Assembly (NCBI RefSeq): GCF_000682675.1
Contig: NZ_AWFA01000014.1
Span: 1-58,823, forward strand
Source: Hyphomonas pacifica
GTDB lineage: Bacteria > Pseudomonadota > Alphaproteobacteria > Caulobacterales > Hyphomonadaceae
Reading direction: 5' to 3'
DNA: 58,823 nucleotides
Part shown: piece by piece, positions 1 through 9,137 of the stretch
Layout of the letters: every line of letters begins with the position of its first letter
Numbering within the stretch: the stretch's first letter is position 1
Position numbers and translations under genes: made by a program
Notes under the pieces: generated by a model
The model's input: only the letters and a program-made list of their open reading frames with translations
What the model was told of the DNA's origin: nothing
The model's database searches: none

Positions 1-1194
1 AACGGAGTGGATTGCGCCCGCCACATTGGTAAGAATGGCTTCGCAGATATTTCGCTCCATCAGGGGCACATGTTTCAGTGCGGCGGCATGGATGACGACA
101 TCGGGCTGGGCGCGGCTGAAGACATCGCGGACGCGGTATATATCCCGTACATCACCCAGGCGGGCGTGATGGCGTCCCTTGGGCAGCATGTCGGACAGTT
201 CCATGTCGATGGAGTAGAGATTGTATTCCGACGCATCGAATACGGTCAGCGAGGCGGGGGAGAGACGGGCGATCTGACGTGTCAGTTCAGCGCCAATCGT
301 GCCGCCACCGCCAGTGACCAGGACATTGGCATTTTCGACCAGATTGCGCACAGGCTCGATGGAAAGGTGACGCTCCGGGCGCGACAGAAGGTCTGCCGGA
401 CGTACTGGTTCCAGCACCTGCGCGGCCTCATCCCGGTTCAGCGCCATGATCTCAGCACCATGGTCGGATGCCGTCTCCAGCACTTTCAGCATGGTCGCGC
501 GGTTGCGGGCTGCGCCGGTAACCGCGACCCAGGGAACCTGTTTGTAGCGTACGGCGATGACTTCGATAATGTCGCCGAGTTCCTCAAGAGAACCCATTAT
601 CGGAATGCCGCGAATCGCCCGTCCGGGTTCAGTGGCCTGTGTTTCGACCAGGCCAAGCAGACGAACCTTGCTGCTTTGCGGGGAAGACTGAATGCGGCGG
701 ATGACATGAAAACAGCTCTGCGAGTCGCCCACAAGTAGGACGGGCTGGCCATTCTTGGCGACAGGGCTGAAAATCTGGAACGGTTCATGCGTAGAGCGTG
801 ACAGGGCATACATGCGGCCCGCAAACAAGCCGAGGGTCCATAGCACCAACGCCACCATGAGGCTGGCCAGCGGGGTCTCCAGCAGGCCATTCAGCAACAG
901 CATAACGGGCAGGTAGATCAAGGCGGCCAGACAGATGGCCTGAAAGATGCGTACGGCGTCTGGCCAGCCCATATGGCGCCACACCTGCTTCTGGATGCCC
1001 ATGACTATAAAGGCCGCCAAAACAGATGTGCCGAAGAAGACTGTGCTCAGGCCCAGCGAGAGCAGGGGAAAGGCACCCCGTGGTTCAGAGGACCAGACAA
1101 GTACCACTGAGATAGCCATGGCAACCAAGGCCATTGTAATGTCAAATCCGAGCGTCAGCATCATGGCGCGGCGCGCAGCATGTTTGGGGGTCAT
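1..1194 (-). CDS. Polysaccharide biosynthesis NDP-sugar dehydratase/epimerase (CapD/FlaA1/WbpM type), C-terminus missing
   Basis: The first 398 residues are present and the gene leaves the window at its 3' end. The N-terminal ~130 residues hold several hydrophobic segments. A nucleotide-binding-like stretch follows (VLLVGDSQSC) and then an extended SDR Rossmann fold starting with VTGGGGTIGAEL near residue 285. The motif AALKHVPLME near the edge is diagnostic of the CapD/FlaA1/WbpM family of membrane-bound UDP-sugar 4,6-dehydratases, which make deoxy-amino sugars for capsule, O-antigen or glycoprotein glycans. The catalytic residues lie beyond the edge, so activity and exact substrate cannot be judged. 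The ATG overlaps the stop of the heparinase-like gene (ATGA), which suggests translational coupling. Family assignment is firm. Confidence 0.93.
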   Translation of the reverse strand, partial: MTPKHAARRAMMLTLGFDITMALVAMAISVVLVWSSEPRGAFPLLSLGLSTVFFGTSVLAAFIVMGIQKQVWRHMGWPDAVRIFQAICLAALIYLPVMLLLNGLLETPLASLMVALVLWTLGLFAGRMYALSRSTHEPFQIFSPVAKNGQPVLLVGDSQSCFHVIRRIQSSPQSSKVRLLGLVETQATEPGRAIRGIPIMGSLEELGDIIEVIAVRYKQVPWVAVTGAARNRATMLKVLETASDHGAEIMALNRDEAAQVLEPVRPADLLSRPERHLSIEPVRNLVENANVLVTGGGGTIGAELTRQIARLSPASLTVFDASEYNLYSIDMELSDMLPKGRHHARLGDVRDIYRVRDVFSRAQPDVVIHAAALKHVPLMERNICEAILTNVAGAIHSV

Positions 1195-2924
1195 GATGCT
1201 TCTTCCTTCAGAAAGGCCCACCGGATACAATTCGGCGGCTGTTGTCCATCTCCATTAGGATCGGCATAACCAGCCATAACGATTTGCTCTGGTCTTTCAA
1301 CCACACCGCGACCTAAATATACGGTTCGTTCCAGACGTGCACCCTCATGGCTGGTCTTGAAACGCCAGACGGTCCCGTCATCGCAGACCAGACGAATCGC
1401 ATCGCGACCCATCATCGCTGTAACCGTCGGGTGTAAGTGAAAACGTATCTCAAACCCAATGAACATACGGTCATCTGACGGGCGTTGAGAGATCGGGCGG
1501 ACCAGAGAATCCTCTCCGGCGAGACGCTTTCCGTCTCCGGACATGAACAGCCGGCGACGATGCAAAAGACCGCAGGGAGACTTGTAGCCGCCATGCTGCG
1601 CATCGAGCCAGATTTCGTCAGCTTCTTCCAGGCGCTTGGCCGAAATGCCGTCCGGACCGCTTGCGGCCAGCAGGCGTGATTCTTCATTCAGGGAAAAATG
1701 CGACGAATCACGTCCTGCCAGAACAAGGGTTGAATGGGCGCCGGTGCGGCGGACGGCGGCCTGCCAGTCCACATTCACTTCTGCGCTGTAGGCGCAGGAG
1801 GTTACCAAGCGGGACGGGCCATCGGAGAGTTCAAAGCCAAGGGCGCCTGCATGGGCGAAATCCCCGAACGGCCGTGCAGGGGCTTCACCGCAATCCAGCA
1901 CAAGACGCAGGCCATTCTTTTCCAGCTTCTGAAATCCTGATTTGGGCGCAAAGGTGAAGCGACGTGGCGGACTTGGTAGCAGGGCCAAGGCGGCATCCAC
2001 CACTTCCGGACGGCCCTCATCCCCATCATTGAACGGGTTTAGACCGCCATCGCCGGACTGGAAGAAGGCCACCATGGCACCGACGCGTGGAATCCATTTT
2101 CCGAAAAAGTCCGGTTCCGGATGTCCGGCACGGCGGAACAGGTCCTGAAGTGTCAGCAAATGCACAAGAACATGCAGGGCGCGCGACGGACTGCGGCTGA
2201 CATGGCCTCCGTCGGGCAGGATTTGCGCGGTGCATTCCGCGTCCAGCCGGGCCAGCGCATTGTCCATGCTCATGGCGCGGTCAATGCAAAGGGCACCGGC
2301 TACAATGGCGACCGAGCTGTTCCAGCGGGCTTTCGGGTCTGTTGCGGCATCTACCTGGTCTGCCAGATAGCGCAGTTGACGCACAAGGCATTCAAGCCGC
2401 GCCTGGCGGATCTCCTGCGGCCCGCTTTCAAACAGCTCCGGCCCGCACAGCATCCAGTTCCAGCAGCGCACGCTGGTGGGCCCAAGACGCCAGGAGAAGC
2501 CATTGAAGCCGCCATGGTCTTCAATCCAGTTATCTACAAAGCGCAGAGCACGGTCCGCGCCCAGTTCACCCTGAGCCAGAAGGTCTGGCAGCCAGGAAAA
2601 CCGGTGCAGCCGGTCTGCAAAATGTTTGGAAGGCAGAGGGACAGACCAAGGGGGCTGGCCGGGGGCCAGGGTAAGGCGCTCCATGCCGATACGCCAGGTA
2701 TCGCGCATCAGGGCCTCAGTCCGGCGGTCATCGGCCGGAACGAGACGCTTCAGATGGTGAGAAAATCTTTCCGGAATCGGCCCGGATAGTTTCAATCTCT
2801 GCAGGACACCGACCTTGGCGTCATCGCCAGCCACGCCTCTGAAACGGCGCCACAAGGCAGCGTCATCAGCGCCTGATCTGGTACGATCAGCCAGAATTTC
2901 GCTGTCTGCGCCTCCCACGTCCAC
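1191..2924 (-). CDS. Heparinase II/III family protein
   Basis: A 577-residue protein. The N-terminal half is an alpha-helical (alpha/alpha)-toroid-like region containing WLPDLLAQG, NWIEDH and RWNSSVAIV. The C-terminal half is beta-rich and typical of the heparinase II/III-like domain, with GDGGLNPFNDGDEG between them. The family comprises polysaccharide lyases acting on uronic-acid polymers, and many alphaproteobacterial members have no known substrate. I see no signal peptide, which favours a cytoplasmic or non-classical location. The start is a GTG; no ATG lies in frame upstream, where the frame runs back to the rpe stop 18 bases away. It sits between rpe and a capsule-type sugar dehydratase and overlaps the latter, so a role in polysaccharide turnover is plausible but inferred. 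Confidence 0.85.
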   Translation of the reverse strand: MDVGGADSEILADRTRSGADDAALWRRFRGVAGDDAKVGVLQRLKLSGPIPERFSHHLKRLVPADDRRTEALMRDTWRIGMERLTLAPGQPPWSVPLPSKHFADRLHRFSWLPDLLAQGELGADRALRFVDNWIEDHGGFNGFSWRLGPTSVRCWNWMLCGPELFESGPQEIRQARLECLVRQLRYLADQVDAATDPKARWNSSVAIVAGALCIDRAMSMDNALARLDAECTAQILPDGGHVSRSPSRALHVLVHLLTLQDLFRRAGHPEPDFFGKWIPRVGAMVAFFQSGDGGLNPFNDGDEGRPEVVDAALALLPSPPRRFTFAPKSGFQKLEKNGLRLVLDCGEAPARPFGDFAHAGALGFELSDGPSRLVTSCAYSAEVNVDWQAAVRRTGAHSTLVLAGRDSSHFSLNEESRLLAASGPDGISAKRLEEADEIWLDAQHGGYKSPCGLLHRRRLFMSGDGKRLAGEDSLVRPISQRPSDDRMFIGFEIRFHLHPTVTAMMGRDAIRLVCDDGTVWRFKTSHEGARLERTVYLGRGVVERPEQIVMAGYADPNGDGQQPPNCIRWAFLKEEAS

Positions 2925-2942
2925 CGTCCATTCTGTTGTAAA

Positions 2943-3611
2943 CTATACTTTTATGCCGGGCCTGAGTGCCCGAATATTCTTAGCATATGCTGATGCGCCG
3001 CCCTTGAAAACGGCAGACCCCGCTACAATTGCATTAACTCCTGCAGCAATGGCCTTTGGAGCTGTTTCTGAATTCAGGCCGCCATCAATCTCCAGAATGA
3101 TGTTCCGGCCTGTCTGATCGATCATTGCCCGCAATTGTTCCACTTTGCGTAGCTGGCTGTCGATAAAGGCCTGCCCGCCAAAGCCTGGATTCACGGACAT
3201 GACAAGGATCAGGTCGATATCATCAAGTACAGGTTCAATAATACTGGCGGGAGTTGCCGGGTTCAGGGCAACCCCCGGGCGCATGCCTGCTGCGCGAATT
3301 GCCTGAAGTGTGCGGTGCAGGTGCGGGCCAGCTTCCGGGTGAACAGTCAGGATATTTGCGCCTGCCTTGGCAAAGGCCGCTATGAACGGGTCTACCGGGG
3401 CAATCATCAGGTGCACGTCAAATGGCTTGTCCGTGCAGGGCCGCAATTTTTCGATGATAGGCGGGCCGAATGTCAGATTCGGCACGAAGTGACCGTCCAT
3501 GACGTCGATGTGAATCATGTCGGCGCCGGCTTGATCAATGGCGGTAATTTCCTCGCCCAGACGGGCGAAGTCAGCGGAGAGAATCGAAGGGGAAATAAGC
3601 ACGTCTTGCAT
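2943..3611 (-). CDS. rpe: Ribulose-phosphate 3-epimerase
   Basis: A 222-residue TIM-barrel enzyme of usual family length. It interconverts D-ribulose 5-phosphate and D-xylulose 5-phosphate in the pentose phosphate pathway, in the cytoplasm. The sequence shows [13 protein letters not shown] at the N-terminus, the metal-binding [12 protein letters not shown] with catalytic Asp, [16 protein letters not shown] and the second catalytic Asp in EIDGG. It is followed 18 bases later by the heparinase-like gene on the same strand and is preceded by a glycine-zipper lipoprotein, consistent with an operon. Confidence 0.97.
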   Translation of the reverse strand: MQDVLISPSILSADFARLGEEITAIDQAGADMIHIDVMDGHFVPNLTFGPPIIEKLRPCTDKPFDVHLMIAPVDPFIAAFAKAGANILTVHPEAGPHLHRTLQAIRAAGMRPGVALNPATPASIIEPVLDDIDLILVMSVNPGFGGQAFIDSQLRKVEQLRAMIDQTGRNIILEIDGGLNSETAPKAIAAGVNAIVAGSAVFKGGASAYAKNIRALRPGIKV

Positions 3612-3682
3612 GGTGCTTCCCTATGCTGGAACAGCCGACCGCACAAGGCGGCCGACCGTCCGTTTTCAGCCATTGTCGAGTT

Positions 3683-4165
3683 TTAGTAGCCTGCGGGTAC
3701 CAGCTTCCAGCCATCGGCGCCGGCAATGATATCAACTGGCGTACCAGGGGCGATGTAAACATCGGCGCCCTGGATGATTTCCTTCACTTCGCCATTGGAA
3801 AAGCGAACAATGTAAGCATAGCCCTGTTTTTTGCCGACAGCCTTGCCGGCTTCGTTACCGGCGATGCCGCCGATCACAGCACCACCAATGGCACCAGCGG
3901 TCTGGGCCTTGTCGCCGCCGCCAAGCTCGGAACCTGCAAGGCCGCCAAGAACAGCGCCTGTTGCGGTACCGATCAGCGAACGGTCCGACTGGATGGTCAC
4001 CTGACGAACGGAGGTCACGGTACCATGATAAACGCTGGATGCTTGGCCGACGGCAGCGGGGCTTGCCGAGCTGGTGCCATAATTATTGGCACAGCCTGCA
4101 AGTGCGAGGGTCAGCGCGGCAAAGCTGCCTGCGGCGATCTTGCTGGGGGAAAAGGTCTTGGTCAT
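3683..4165 (-). CDS. Glycine-zipper 2TM-domain outer-membrane lipoprotein (17 kDa antigen/SlyB-like)
   Basis: A 160-residue lipoprotein. The signal peptide ends in the lipobox LALAGC with acylated Cys25, followed by Ala at +2, which would permit outer-membrane sorting by the E. coli rule. The centre has the repetitive Gly/Ala pattern of the glycine-zipper 2TM domain (TATGAVLGGLAGSELGGG, GAIGGAVIGGIAGNEAGKAV). A beta-rich C-terminus follows (YAYIVRFSNGEVKEI). I chose the ATG at 4165 because it gives a perfect lipoprotein signal and has AGGGAG upstream; longer in-frame starts would add an unrelated tail. The probable role is envelope integrity; the molecular function is unknown. Confidence 0.88.
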   Translation of the reverse strand: MTKTFSPSKIAAGSFAALTLALAGCANNYGTSSASPAAVGQASSVYHGTVTSVRQVTIQSDRSLIGTATGAVLGGLAGSELGGGDKAQTAGAIGGAVIGGIAGNEAGKAVGKKQGYAYIVRFSNGEVKEIIQGADVYIAPGTPVDIIAGADGWKLVPAGY

Positions 4166-4293
4166 ATTGAAGTGCTCCCTGCACATTTGATGCAGGTTAT
4201 TTGCACGGTTTTGCCTGAATAGCAGATGAATTCTTGGAGACCTTTTGATGGCGAAGCTGTTCATTGCGCAGTAACCAAAGGAAAATTTGGACG

Positions 4294-5562
4294 TCAGAGG
4301 CGTTTTAGGCGCGCAATGTAAAAGGCGTCATGACCGGCGCCAGGGGCAGGGAGGGTCAGAAGATCCCCTTCCGGCGTCAGGCAGGCTTCAAAGCCGGGAA
4401 TTTCGGCTTCCGTAATGGCAAAACGCTCATACAGGCCGTCTAAGATGGCTCGTGCGACAATATCAAAGCCCTCTGCCTTCAGCGGTGTGCAGACACAATA
4501 GATGACCGTGCCGCCGGGCGAGACCATGTCTGCTGCCGAGACAAGCAGGCGGGCTTGCGCGGTGGGGAAGCGGTCAATCTCGGCTTCGCGCTTGATCCAG
4601 GCCCCTTCAGGGTGGCGGCGCAGTGTGCCGAGGGCAGAGCAGGGCGCATCAAGCAGAAGTTTCGAAGCACGCTCCTGTGGACGCCATTCATCTGCATTTG
4701 CGGCGATGATGTCTGCGGTGAGGCCCGTGCGCTGCAGATTTTCCCGCAGCCGCTCAAGGCGGGGTCTGGACCGGTCGACCGCCGAGACGCGGGCACCGGT
4801 TGCTGCAAGCTGCAGCGTCTTGCCGCCGGGCGCGGCGCAGAGGTCTATCACTGCGTCTCCGCTCCCGGCATTTAGCAGCTGTGCTGGCAGGGCAGCTGCA
4901 GCATCCTGTACCCACCAGTATCCGTCTTCATAGCCGGGCAGCGCTTCAATCATGGCACTTTCCAGCCGGACGGAGCCGCTGTCTGTTACCTCGCCACCGG
5001 TGGCGATAGCCACGTCTTCAGCGGAGGTTTTGGCGGAGAGGAAAATGGGGGGCTCGTTCAGCTGGTGGGCGGCAAAGGCGCGGGTGGCGTTTGCACCCAA
5101 ATCTGCTTCAAATCGCGCGGCGAGCCAGTCTGGCCAGATCTCGCTTGCGGGCAGATCGTCCAGCGGTGCCGACATGTCCGCCGCACGGCGCAGAACCGCG
5201 TTCAGGAATCCGCCCCCGGAGCGGGCGTCTGGCCAGTCCTTGGCGGCCTCCACCGTTTCGGACACAGCGGCATGGGCGTGTGTTTCCAAACGCCAGAGCT
5301 GAATGGCCCCGACACGCAGCAAAGCGCGAATGGCGGGGCTGGTCGCTTCCAGCGGGCGGGAAAGAAGAGGGCTAAGGGCTGCATCAATACGGCCAAGCTC
5401 GCGCAGGGTAGCGCTGGCCATGACGCGGGCAAAGCCGCGGTCAGACCCTTCCAGCGCATTGAAGCTTTCCGACCGCACCATGGCTTCATCCAGCGTGCGC
5501 CGACTGTCCAAAGTCAGCATGAGGAGTTCGGCGGCTGCGCGCCGAGAGAGGGCTCCACTCAT
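4294..5562 (-). CDS. rsmB: 16S rRNA (cytosine(967)-C(5))-methyltransferase, RsmB/NOP family
   Basis: A 422-residue S-adenosylmethionine-dependent RNA methyltransferase. An N-terminal NusB-like helical domain (residues ~1-140, with GGGFLNAVLRR) is followed by a Rossmann methyltransferase domain. The SAM-binding motif LCAAPGGKT lies at ~241-249. The two conserved cysteines are in DAPCS (Cys308) and in YCVCT (Cys358), the latter corresponding to the catalytic TCS motif, here with Val in place of the usual Thr before the Cys. RRHPEG follows the first. It lies 15 bases downstream of htpX on the same strand, a pairing I recall as common in alphaproteobacteria. Confidence 0.92.
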   Translation of the reverse strand: MSGALSRRAAAELLMLTLDSRRTLDEAMVRSESFNALEGSDRGFARVMASATLRELGRIDAALSPLLSRPLEATSPAIRALLRVGAIQLWRLETHAHAAVSETVEAAKDWPDARSGGGFLNAVLRRAADMSAPLDDLPASEIWPDWLAARFEADLGANATRAFAAHQLNEPPIFLSAKTSAEDVAIATGGEVTDSGSVRLESAMIEALPGYEDGYWWVQDAAAALPAQLLNAGSGDAVIDLCAAPGGKTLQLAATGARVSAVDRSRPRLERLRENLQRTGLTADIIAANADEWRPQERASKLLLDAPCSALGTLRRHPEGAWIKREAEIDRFPTAQARLLVSAADMVSPGGTVIYCVCTPLKAEGFDIVARAILDGLYERFAITEAEIPGFEACLTPEGDLLTLPAPGAGHDAFYIARLKRL

Positions 5563-5577
5563 AAAATCAGGTACCTG

Positions 5578-6474
5578 TTAGCCCCACGGGCCGGCCCGTT
5601 GGCCCGGCGTGTCAGCGGTTTCGGAGGAGACGCCCATCTCTGCCGCCATACGGCGCAGGGCTTCAATCCGGTTGGCGGTGGCCGGGTGGGTCGAGAACAG
5701 ATTGTCTGCGCCGCGGCCGTTAAGCGGATTGGCGATATACATGTGCGCCATGGCGGGGTTGCGCTCGGCATTCACATTGATGGAAGCGCGGGCACCGCGT
5801 TCGATCTTTTGCAGGGCAGAGGCCAGCCAGAGCGGGTTTCCGCAGATTTCGGCGCCGCGCTTGTCGGCTTCATACTCGCGCGAGCGGCTGATCGCCATCT
5901 GCACCAGCGCCGCCGCCATGGGCGCGAAGATCATGATGGCGAGCGAGCCGATCAGTCCGGCGCGCTCGCGGCCGAAGAACAGTGCGAAGTTCGCCAGCAT
6001 GCCTATGGCTCCGGCAATCGTGGCGGTGACCGTCATGGTCAGCGTGTCGCGGTTTTGCACATGCGCCAGTTCATGCGCCATGACGCCGGCGACTTCCTCC
6101 CGCGAGAGGCTGCCGAGCAGGCCGGTCGTGGCGGCCACGGCAGCATTGTCTGGGTTGCGGCCTGTGGCAAACGCATTGGGCTGCGGTGTCTCAATCACAT
6201 AGACGCGCGGGGCAGGCAGGCCTGCCCGTTCCGCGAGGCGTGCGACATCATTCGCGAAGGTGCGCATCATGGGGGAGGCGTGATCCGGCGTGACTTCCTT
6301 GGCGCCCTGCATGCGCAGCACGATCTTGTCAGCATTCCACCATGAGAAGATGTTCATGCCCGCGGCGACAACAAAGGCAATCGTCATGCCCAAAACGCCG
6401 CCGATCAGATAGCCGACAGCCATGAACAGCGCTGTCAGCGCCGCCAGGAGCATAAAGGTCTTTGCGGTACCCAT
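5578..6474 (-). CDS. htpX: Membrane zinc metalloprotease HtpX (M48B)
   Basis: A 298-residue protein with two N-terminal membrane segments (~7-25 and ~28-46) and two further hydrophobic stretches near 145-195. The zinc-binding HELAH motif is at 134-138, and [12 protein letters not shown] supplies the third ligand. HtpX degrades damaged membrane proteins at the inner membrane together with Fts[10 protein letters not shown] ahead of the active site is a family signature. The C-terminal [11 protein letters not shown] motif is also typical. It is probably co-transcribed with rsmB. Confidence 0.97.
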   Translation of the reverse strand: MGTAKTFMLLAALTALFMAVGYLIGGVLGMTIAFVVAAGMNIFSWWNADKIVLRMQGAKEVTPDHASPMMRTFANDVARLAERAGLPAPRVYVIETPQPNAFATGRNPDNAAVAATTGLLGSLSREEVAGVMAHELAHVQNRDTLTMTVTATIAGAIGMLANFALFFGRERAGLIGSLAIMIFAPMAAALVQMAISRSREYEADKRGAEICGNPLWLASALQKIERGARASINVNAERNPAMAHMYIANPLNGRGADNLFSTHPATANRIEALRRMAAEMGVSSETADTPGQRAGPWG

Positions 6475-6564
6475 GGGTTACTCGTCTCCAACAGTCACAG
6501 GTATGAGGATGAAATTATTTCCATAGAAGCTATATGGGGATTGTTAACGAATTGGGGAGTGCAG

Positions 6565-6780
6565 ATGAGCACAGCCGACTTTCCTGACGAAGCCGAGATC
6601 GAGCGTCGCAAATCGCTGTCACCCGAGGCCCGCCGCGCGCTGGAAGAAGCTGATGCGCGTCGTGCGAAAGAGTTAGAAAATGCTGGAGATTTACCGGAAG
6701 ACGAGCATGGCGGCCCCCGCAAGATCGAGCCCACGCGCTATGGCGACTGGGAACGCAAGGGCATCGCCTACGATTTCTGA
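6565..6780 (+). CDS. DUF1674 (SDHAF4-like succinate dehydrogenase assembly factor) protein
   Basis: A 71-residue protein with a charged helical N-terminus and the conserved C-terminal signature HGGPRKIEPTRYGDWERKG, ending in a DF dipeptide. This signature defines DUF1674, the family of mitochondrial SDH assembly factor 4, which binds the flavinylated SdhA subunit before SDH assembly. The ATG at 6565 is preceded by GGGGAG. The gene is divergent from htpX, an arrangement frequent in alphaproteobacteria. No sdh genes lie in the window, so the function rests on family membership alone. Confidence 0.88.
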   Translation: MSTADFPDEAEIERRKSLSPEARRALEEADARRAKELENAGDLPEDEHGGPRKIEPTRYGDWERKGIAYDF

Positions 6781-6792
6781 GATTACGCATTT

Positions 6793-7977
6793 TTAAAGGT
6801 CCAGCACCTTCTTTGCGATGATGTTGCGCTGGATTTCGTTTGTTCCGCCATAGATGGATTGCGCGCGCCCGCCGAAATAGGCCGCGACATCCGGAGCGGC
6901 GTATGGCGGGATATCTGACGACAAGCTGCTGCCCTTGCCAAAGGCCTGAGCGTAAAAGGCCGTCATCTCCAGCATCAGTTCCGTGATCTGCTGATGCGTT
7001 GTCGTCGCCAGGATCTTCACCGTGGAGGCCGCATCACCCGGTGATCCGCCTGAGGACAGGGCAGAGAGGATACGGAAGACCGTCATTTCAAGACCATCCA
7101 CGGCCATCTCTGCCTCGGTGAGTTTCCGTGCAAAGCTAGGCTCATCAATCAGGTGATGATTGCCGCCATCCGGCGCAGCGCGTGCAACGTCGCGAACATG
7201 GCGCAGCATGGCGCGCTTGCCCCCAATCCGGGCATAGGAGGTGCGTTCAAAGCCCAGAAGGTATTGCGAATAGGTCCAGCCTTTTCCTTCTTCGCCAATG
7301 CGATTGCCTTCCGGCACTTCGACATTCTCGAATAGGACTTCATTCAATACATGCTTGCCATCAATCGTGATGATCGCGCGCACGGTGACGCCGGGCGCGT
7401 CCATCGGACAGCAGATGAAACTGATGCCTTGTTGCTTTTTTTCTCCGCGCGAGGTGCGGGCCAGCAGGAAAATCCAGTCCGCATGCTGTGCAGCAGAGGT
7501 CCAGATCTTGTGACCGTTCAGAATATAGGTGCCGTCTTTCAGTTCCGCGCTGAACTGAAGGGAGGCGAGGTCTGAGCCCGCGCCCGGCTCTGAATAGCCC
7601 TGCGCCCAGCCGATGGAACCGTTACGGATTCCGGGGAGCCATCTTTTCTTCTGTTCGTCAGAGGCAAAAGTATAGATTACCGGGCCGACATAGACGACGC
7701 CCATCGGTGTGACCGTCGGCACACCCGCGCGTTCCAGTTCCTCATCGAACACATATTGCTCTTCAATGGACCAGCCGGGGCCGCCATATTCTTCCGGCCA
7801 GGCAGAGGCGAGCCAGCCCTTTGAGCCAAGCGCCATTTCCGACCTTCGGACATCTTCCGTGGTCAGAGCCTGTCCAGCACGGTTTTTCGCAATGATGTCT
7901 TGTGGAAAATCGGTTTCGAAAAACTCTCTGACCTTCAGGCGAAAGGCTTCCGTTTCCGGACTGAAATCGAGATTCAT
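6793..7977 (-). CDS. Acyl-CoA dehydrogenase family protein
   Basis: A 394-residue flavoenzyme of standard length, predicted to oxidise an acyl-CoA at the alpha-beta position and pass electrons to ETF. Visible elements are GYSEPGAGSDLASL (FAD/substrate loop), KIWTSAA, GFERTSYARIG and the C-terminal SIYGGTNEIQRNIIAKKVL. In many family members the last motif reads IYEGT, with Glu as the catalytic base; here Gly replaces it, as in some FadE-type paralogues, so the base must be elsewhere or the protein acts as part of a heteromer. No other beta-oxidation gene is adjacent. The Shine-Dalgarno is buried in a 10-bp inverted repeat at 7986-8014. Confidence 0.93.
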   Translation of the reverse strand: MNLDFSPETEAFRLKVREFFETDFPQDIIAKNRAGQALTTEDVRRSEMALGSKGWLASAWPEEYGGPGWSIEEQYVFDEELERAGVPTVTPMGVVYVGPVIYTFASDEQKKRWLPGIRNGSIGWAQGYSEPGAGSDLASLQFSAELKDGTYILNGHKIWTSAAQHADWIFLLARTSRGEKKQQGISFICCPMDAPGVTVRAIITIDGKHVLNEVLFENVEVPEGNRIGEEGKGWTYSQYLLGFERTSYARIGGKRAMLRHVRDVARAAPDGGNHHLIDEPSFARKLTEAEMAVDGLEMTVFRILSALSSGGSPGDAASTVKILATTTHQQITELMLEMTAFYAQAFGKGSSLSSDIPPYAAPDVAAYFGGRAQSIYGGTNEIQRNIIAKKVLDL

Positions 7978-7985
7978 CGCGTTTT

Positions 7986-8014
7986 CTCCCTGCCCGAAAG
8001 CCTAGGGCAGGGAG
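7986..8014 (-). promoter_or_regulatory. Perfect 10-bp inverted repeat covering the ribosome-binding site of the acyl-CoA dehydrogenase gene
   Basis: The arms CTCCCTGCCC and GGGCAGGGAG are separated by 9 bases. Read on the minus strand, the 3' arm contains GGGAG, the Shine-Dalgarno of the gene that starts at 7977. No T-run follows on either strand, so it is not an intrinsic terminator. It could form an RNA hairpin that hides the ribosome-binding site, or be a DNA operator. Confidence 0.5.
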
Positions 8015-8045
8015 GACCTATGACAAGCCCTGACCTAAGGTCGCT

Positions 8046-9038
8046 TCAGTCTTGCCGGGGAAGCGTCAAGCCTTCCGCCGTGGCGGTGACGGGCTGGATG
8101 GTGCCATCCTCATTGAAATAGAGATGTTCGGCGCGAACCGAGCGTCGGCCGATGGCGCCGTCCTCTCCGTCAATGTTGAGGGCTGCATTGTGATAGAACA
8201 GATACCAGTCGCCTTTGAACTCTACGATGCCGGGATGGATGGTGAAGCTGTTCTCGCCGGGCCCCATGAGCTTGCCGCGATAGGTCCACGGGCCGGTCAC
8301 GGTGGGGGCGGTGGAGTAATAGAGCTGCTCGTTTTCATTCTCCGCTTCGTCGATCCCGGCATAGGCCATGTAGTAAAGGCTGTCACGTTTGAAGAGCCAC
8401 GGGCCTTCCTCGAAATTTGTCAGGTCCACCTTCTGAATTGGCGCTGCGAAGCTTGTCATGTCCGGCGCAAGGGGCGCGTAATAGAGATTGGCATTGCCCC
8501 AATAGAGCCAGAAGGTGCCGTCATCATCTTCGAACACGGTCGGGTCGATATCATCCCATACATGCGGACCGTCCGTATTTGAATTGGCCACAAGCGCGTG
8601 GCCGAGCGCGTCGTGGAAGGGGCCTGTCGGGCTGTCTGATACGGCGACGCCGATGGCCTTGCCGACATCTGTATCATCATGCTCGACGGCAGTGTAGAGC
8701 CAGAATTTGCCGTCTCTTTCGATTGGTTCGGACGCCCAGGCGTCGCGAATGGCCCATTTGAAGTCTTTCGGTTTCATGATGGGGCCGTGATCGGTCCAGG
8801 TCTGCATGTCATCTGTCGAATAGACGCGCCATTCGGTTATGTTGAACATCTGGTCGCCAGTTGCCTCGTCATGGCCGACATAGAGATAGAGTCTCCCGTC
8901 ATGCACGATGGGAGCGGGGTCTGCGGTGAAGATGTTGGTGATGATGGGATTGCTGGTTTGTGTGGTCGCAGGCGGAGGCGTGCTGGTGCAGCCGGCGAGT
9001 GCTATGATGGCAATGAGGGCGGCCAATGATCTCTGCAT
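8046..9038 (-). CDS. Glycoside hydrolase family 43-like lipoprotein
   Basis: A 330-residue protein with a lipoprotein signal (IIALAGC, Cys17, +2 Thr) and a five-bladed beta-propeller fold of the GH43 type. The three expected acidic residues are visible: Asp40 in TADPAPIVHDG (base), Asp165 in DDIDPTVFEDDDG (pKa modulator) and Glu211 in NFEEGPWLF (acid). Family members are arabinanases, xylosidases or arabinofuranosidases; the precise substrate cannot be read from the sequence. It is predicted to be anchored to the outer membrane and to trim plant or algal arabinan/xylan-type glycans. GGGGAG precedes the ATG. It stands alone, without a TonB receptor or other glycan gene nearby. Confidence 0.87.
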   Translation of the reverse strand: MQRSLAALIAIIALAGCTSTPPPATTQTSNPIITNIFTADPAPIVHDGRLYLYVGHDEATGDQMFNITEWRVYSTDDMQTWTDHGPIMKPKDFKWAIRDAWASEPIERDGKFWLYTAVEHDDTDVGKAIGVAVSDSPTGPFHDALGHALVANSNTDGPHVWDDIDPTVFEDDDGTFWLYWGNANLYYAPLAPDMTSFAAPIQKVDLTNFEEGPWLFKRDSLYYMAYAGIDEAENENEQLYYSTAPTVTGPWTYRGKLMGPGENSFTIHPGIVEFKGDWYLFYHNAALNIDGEDGAIGRRSVRAEHLYFNEDGTIQPVTATAEGLTLPRQD

Positions 9039-9137
9039 GATATGGTTTCTCCCCGATGATTGTTTTGTTTTGCGAAACTCTCCGGTTGGGAAGACGTGAA
9101 GTCAAGATAGCGCTAACAATATTGTGAGGGCGCGCAG

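Noticed and set aside
5065..6345. Long plus-strand open frame of about 426 codons
   Set aside because: It is antisense to rsmB and htpX, both with clear catalytic motifs; the frame is open because of high GC and codon bias.
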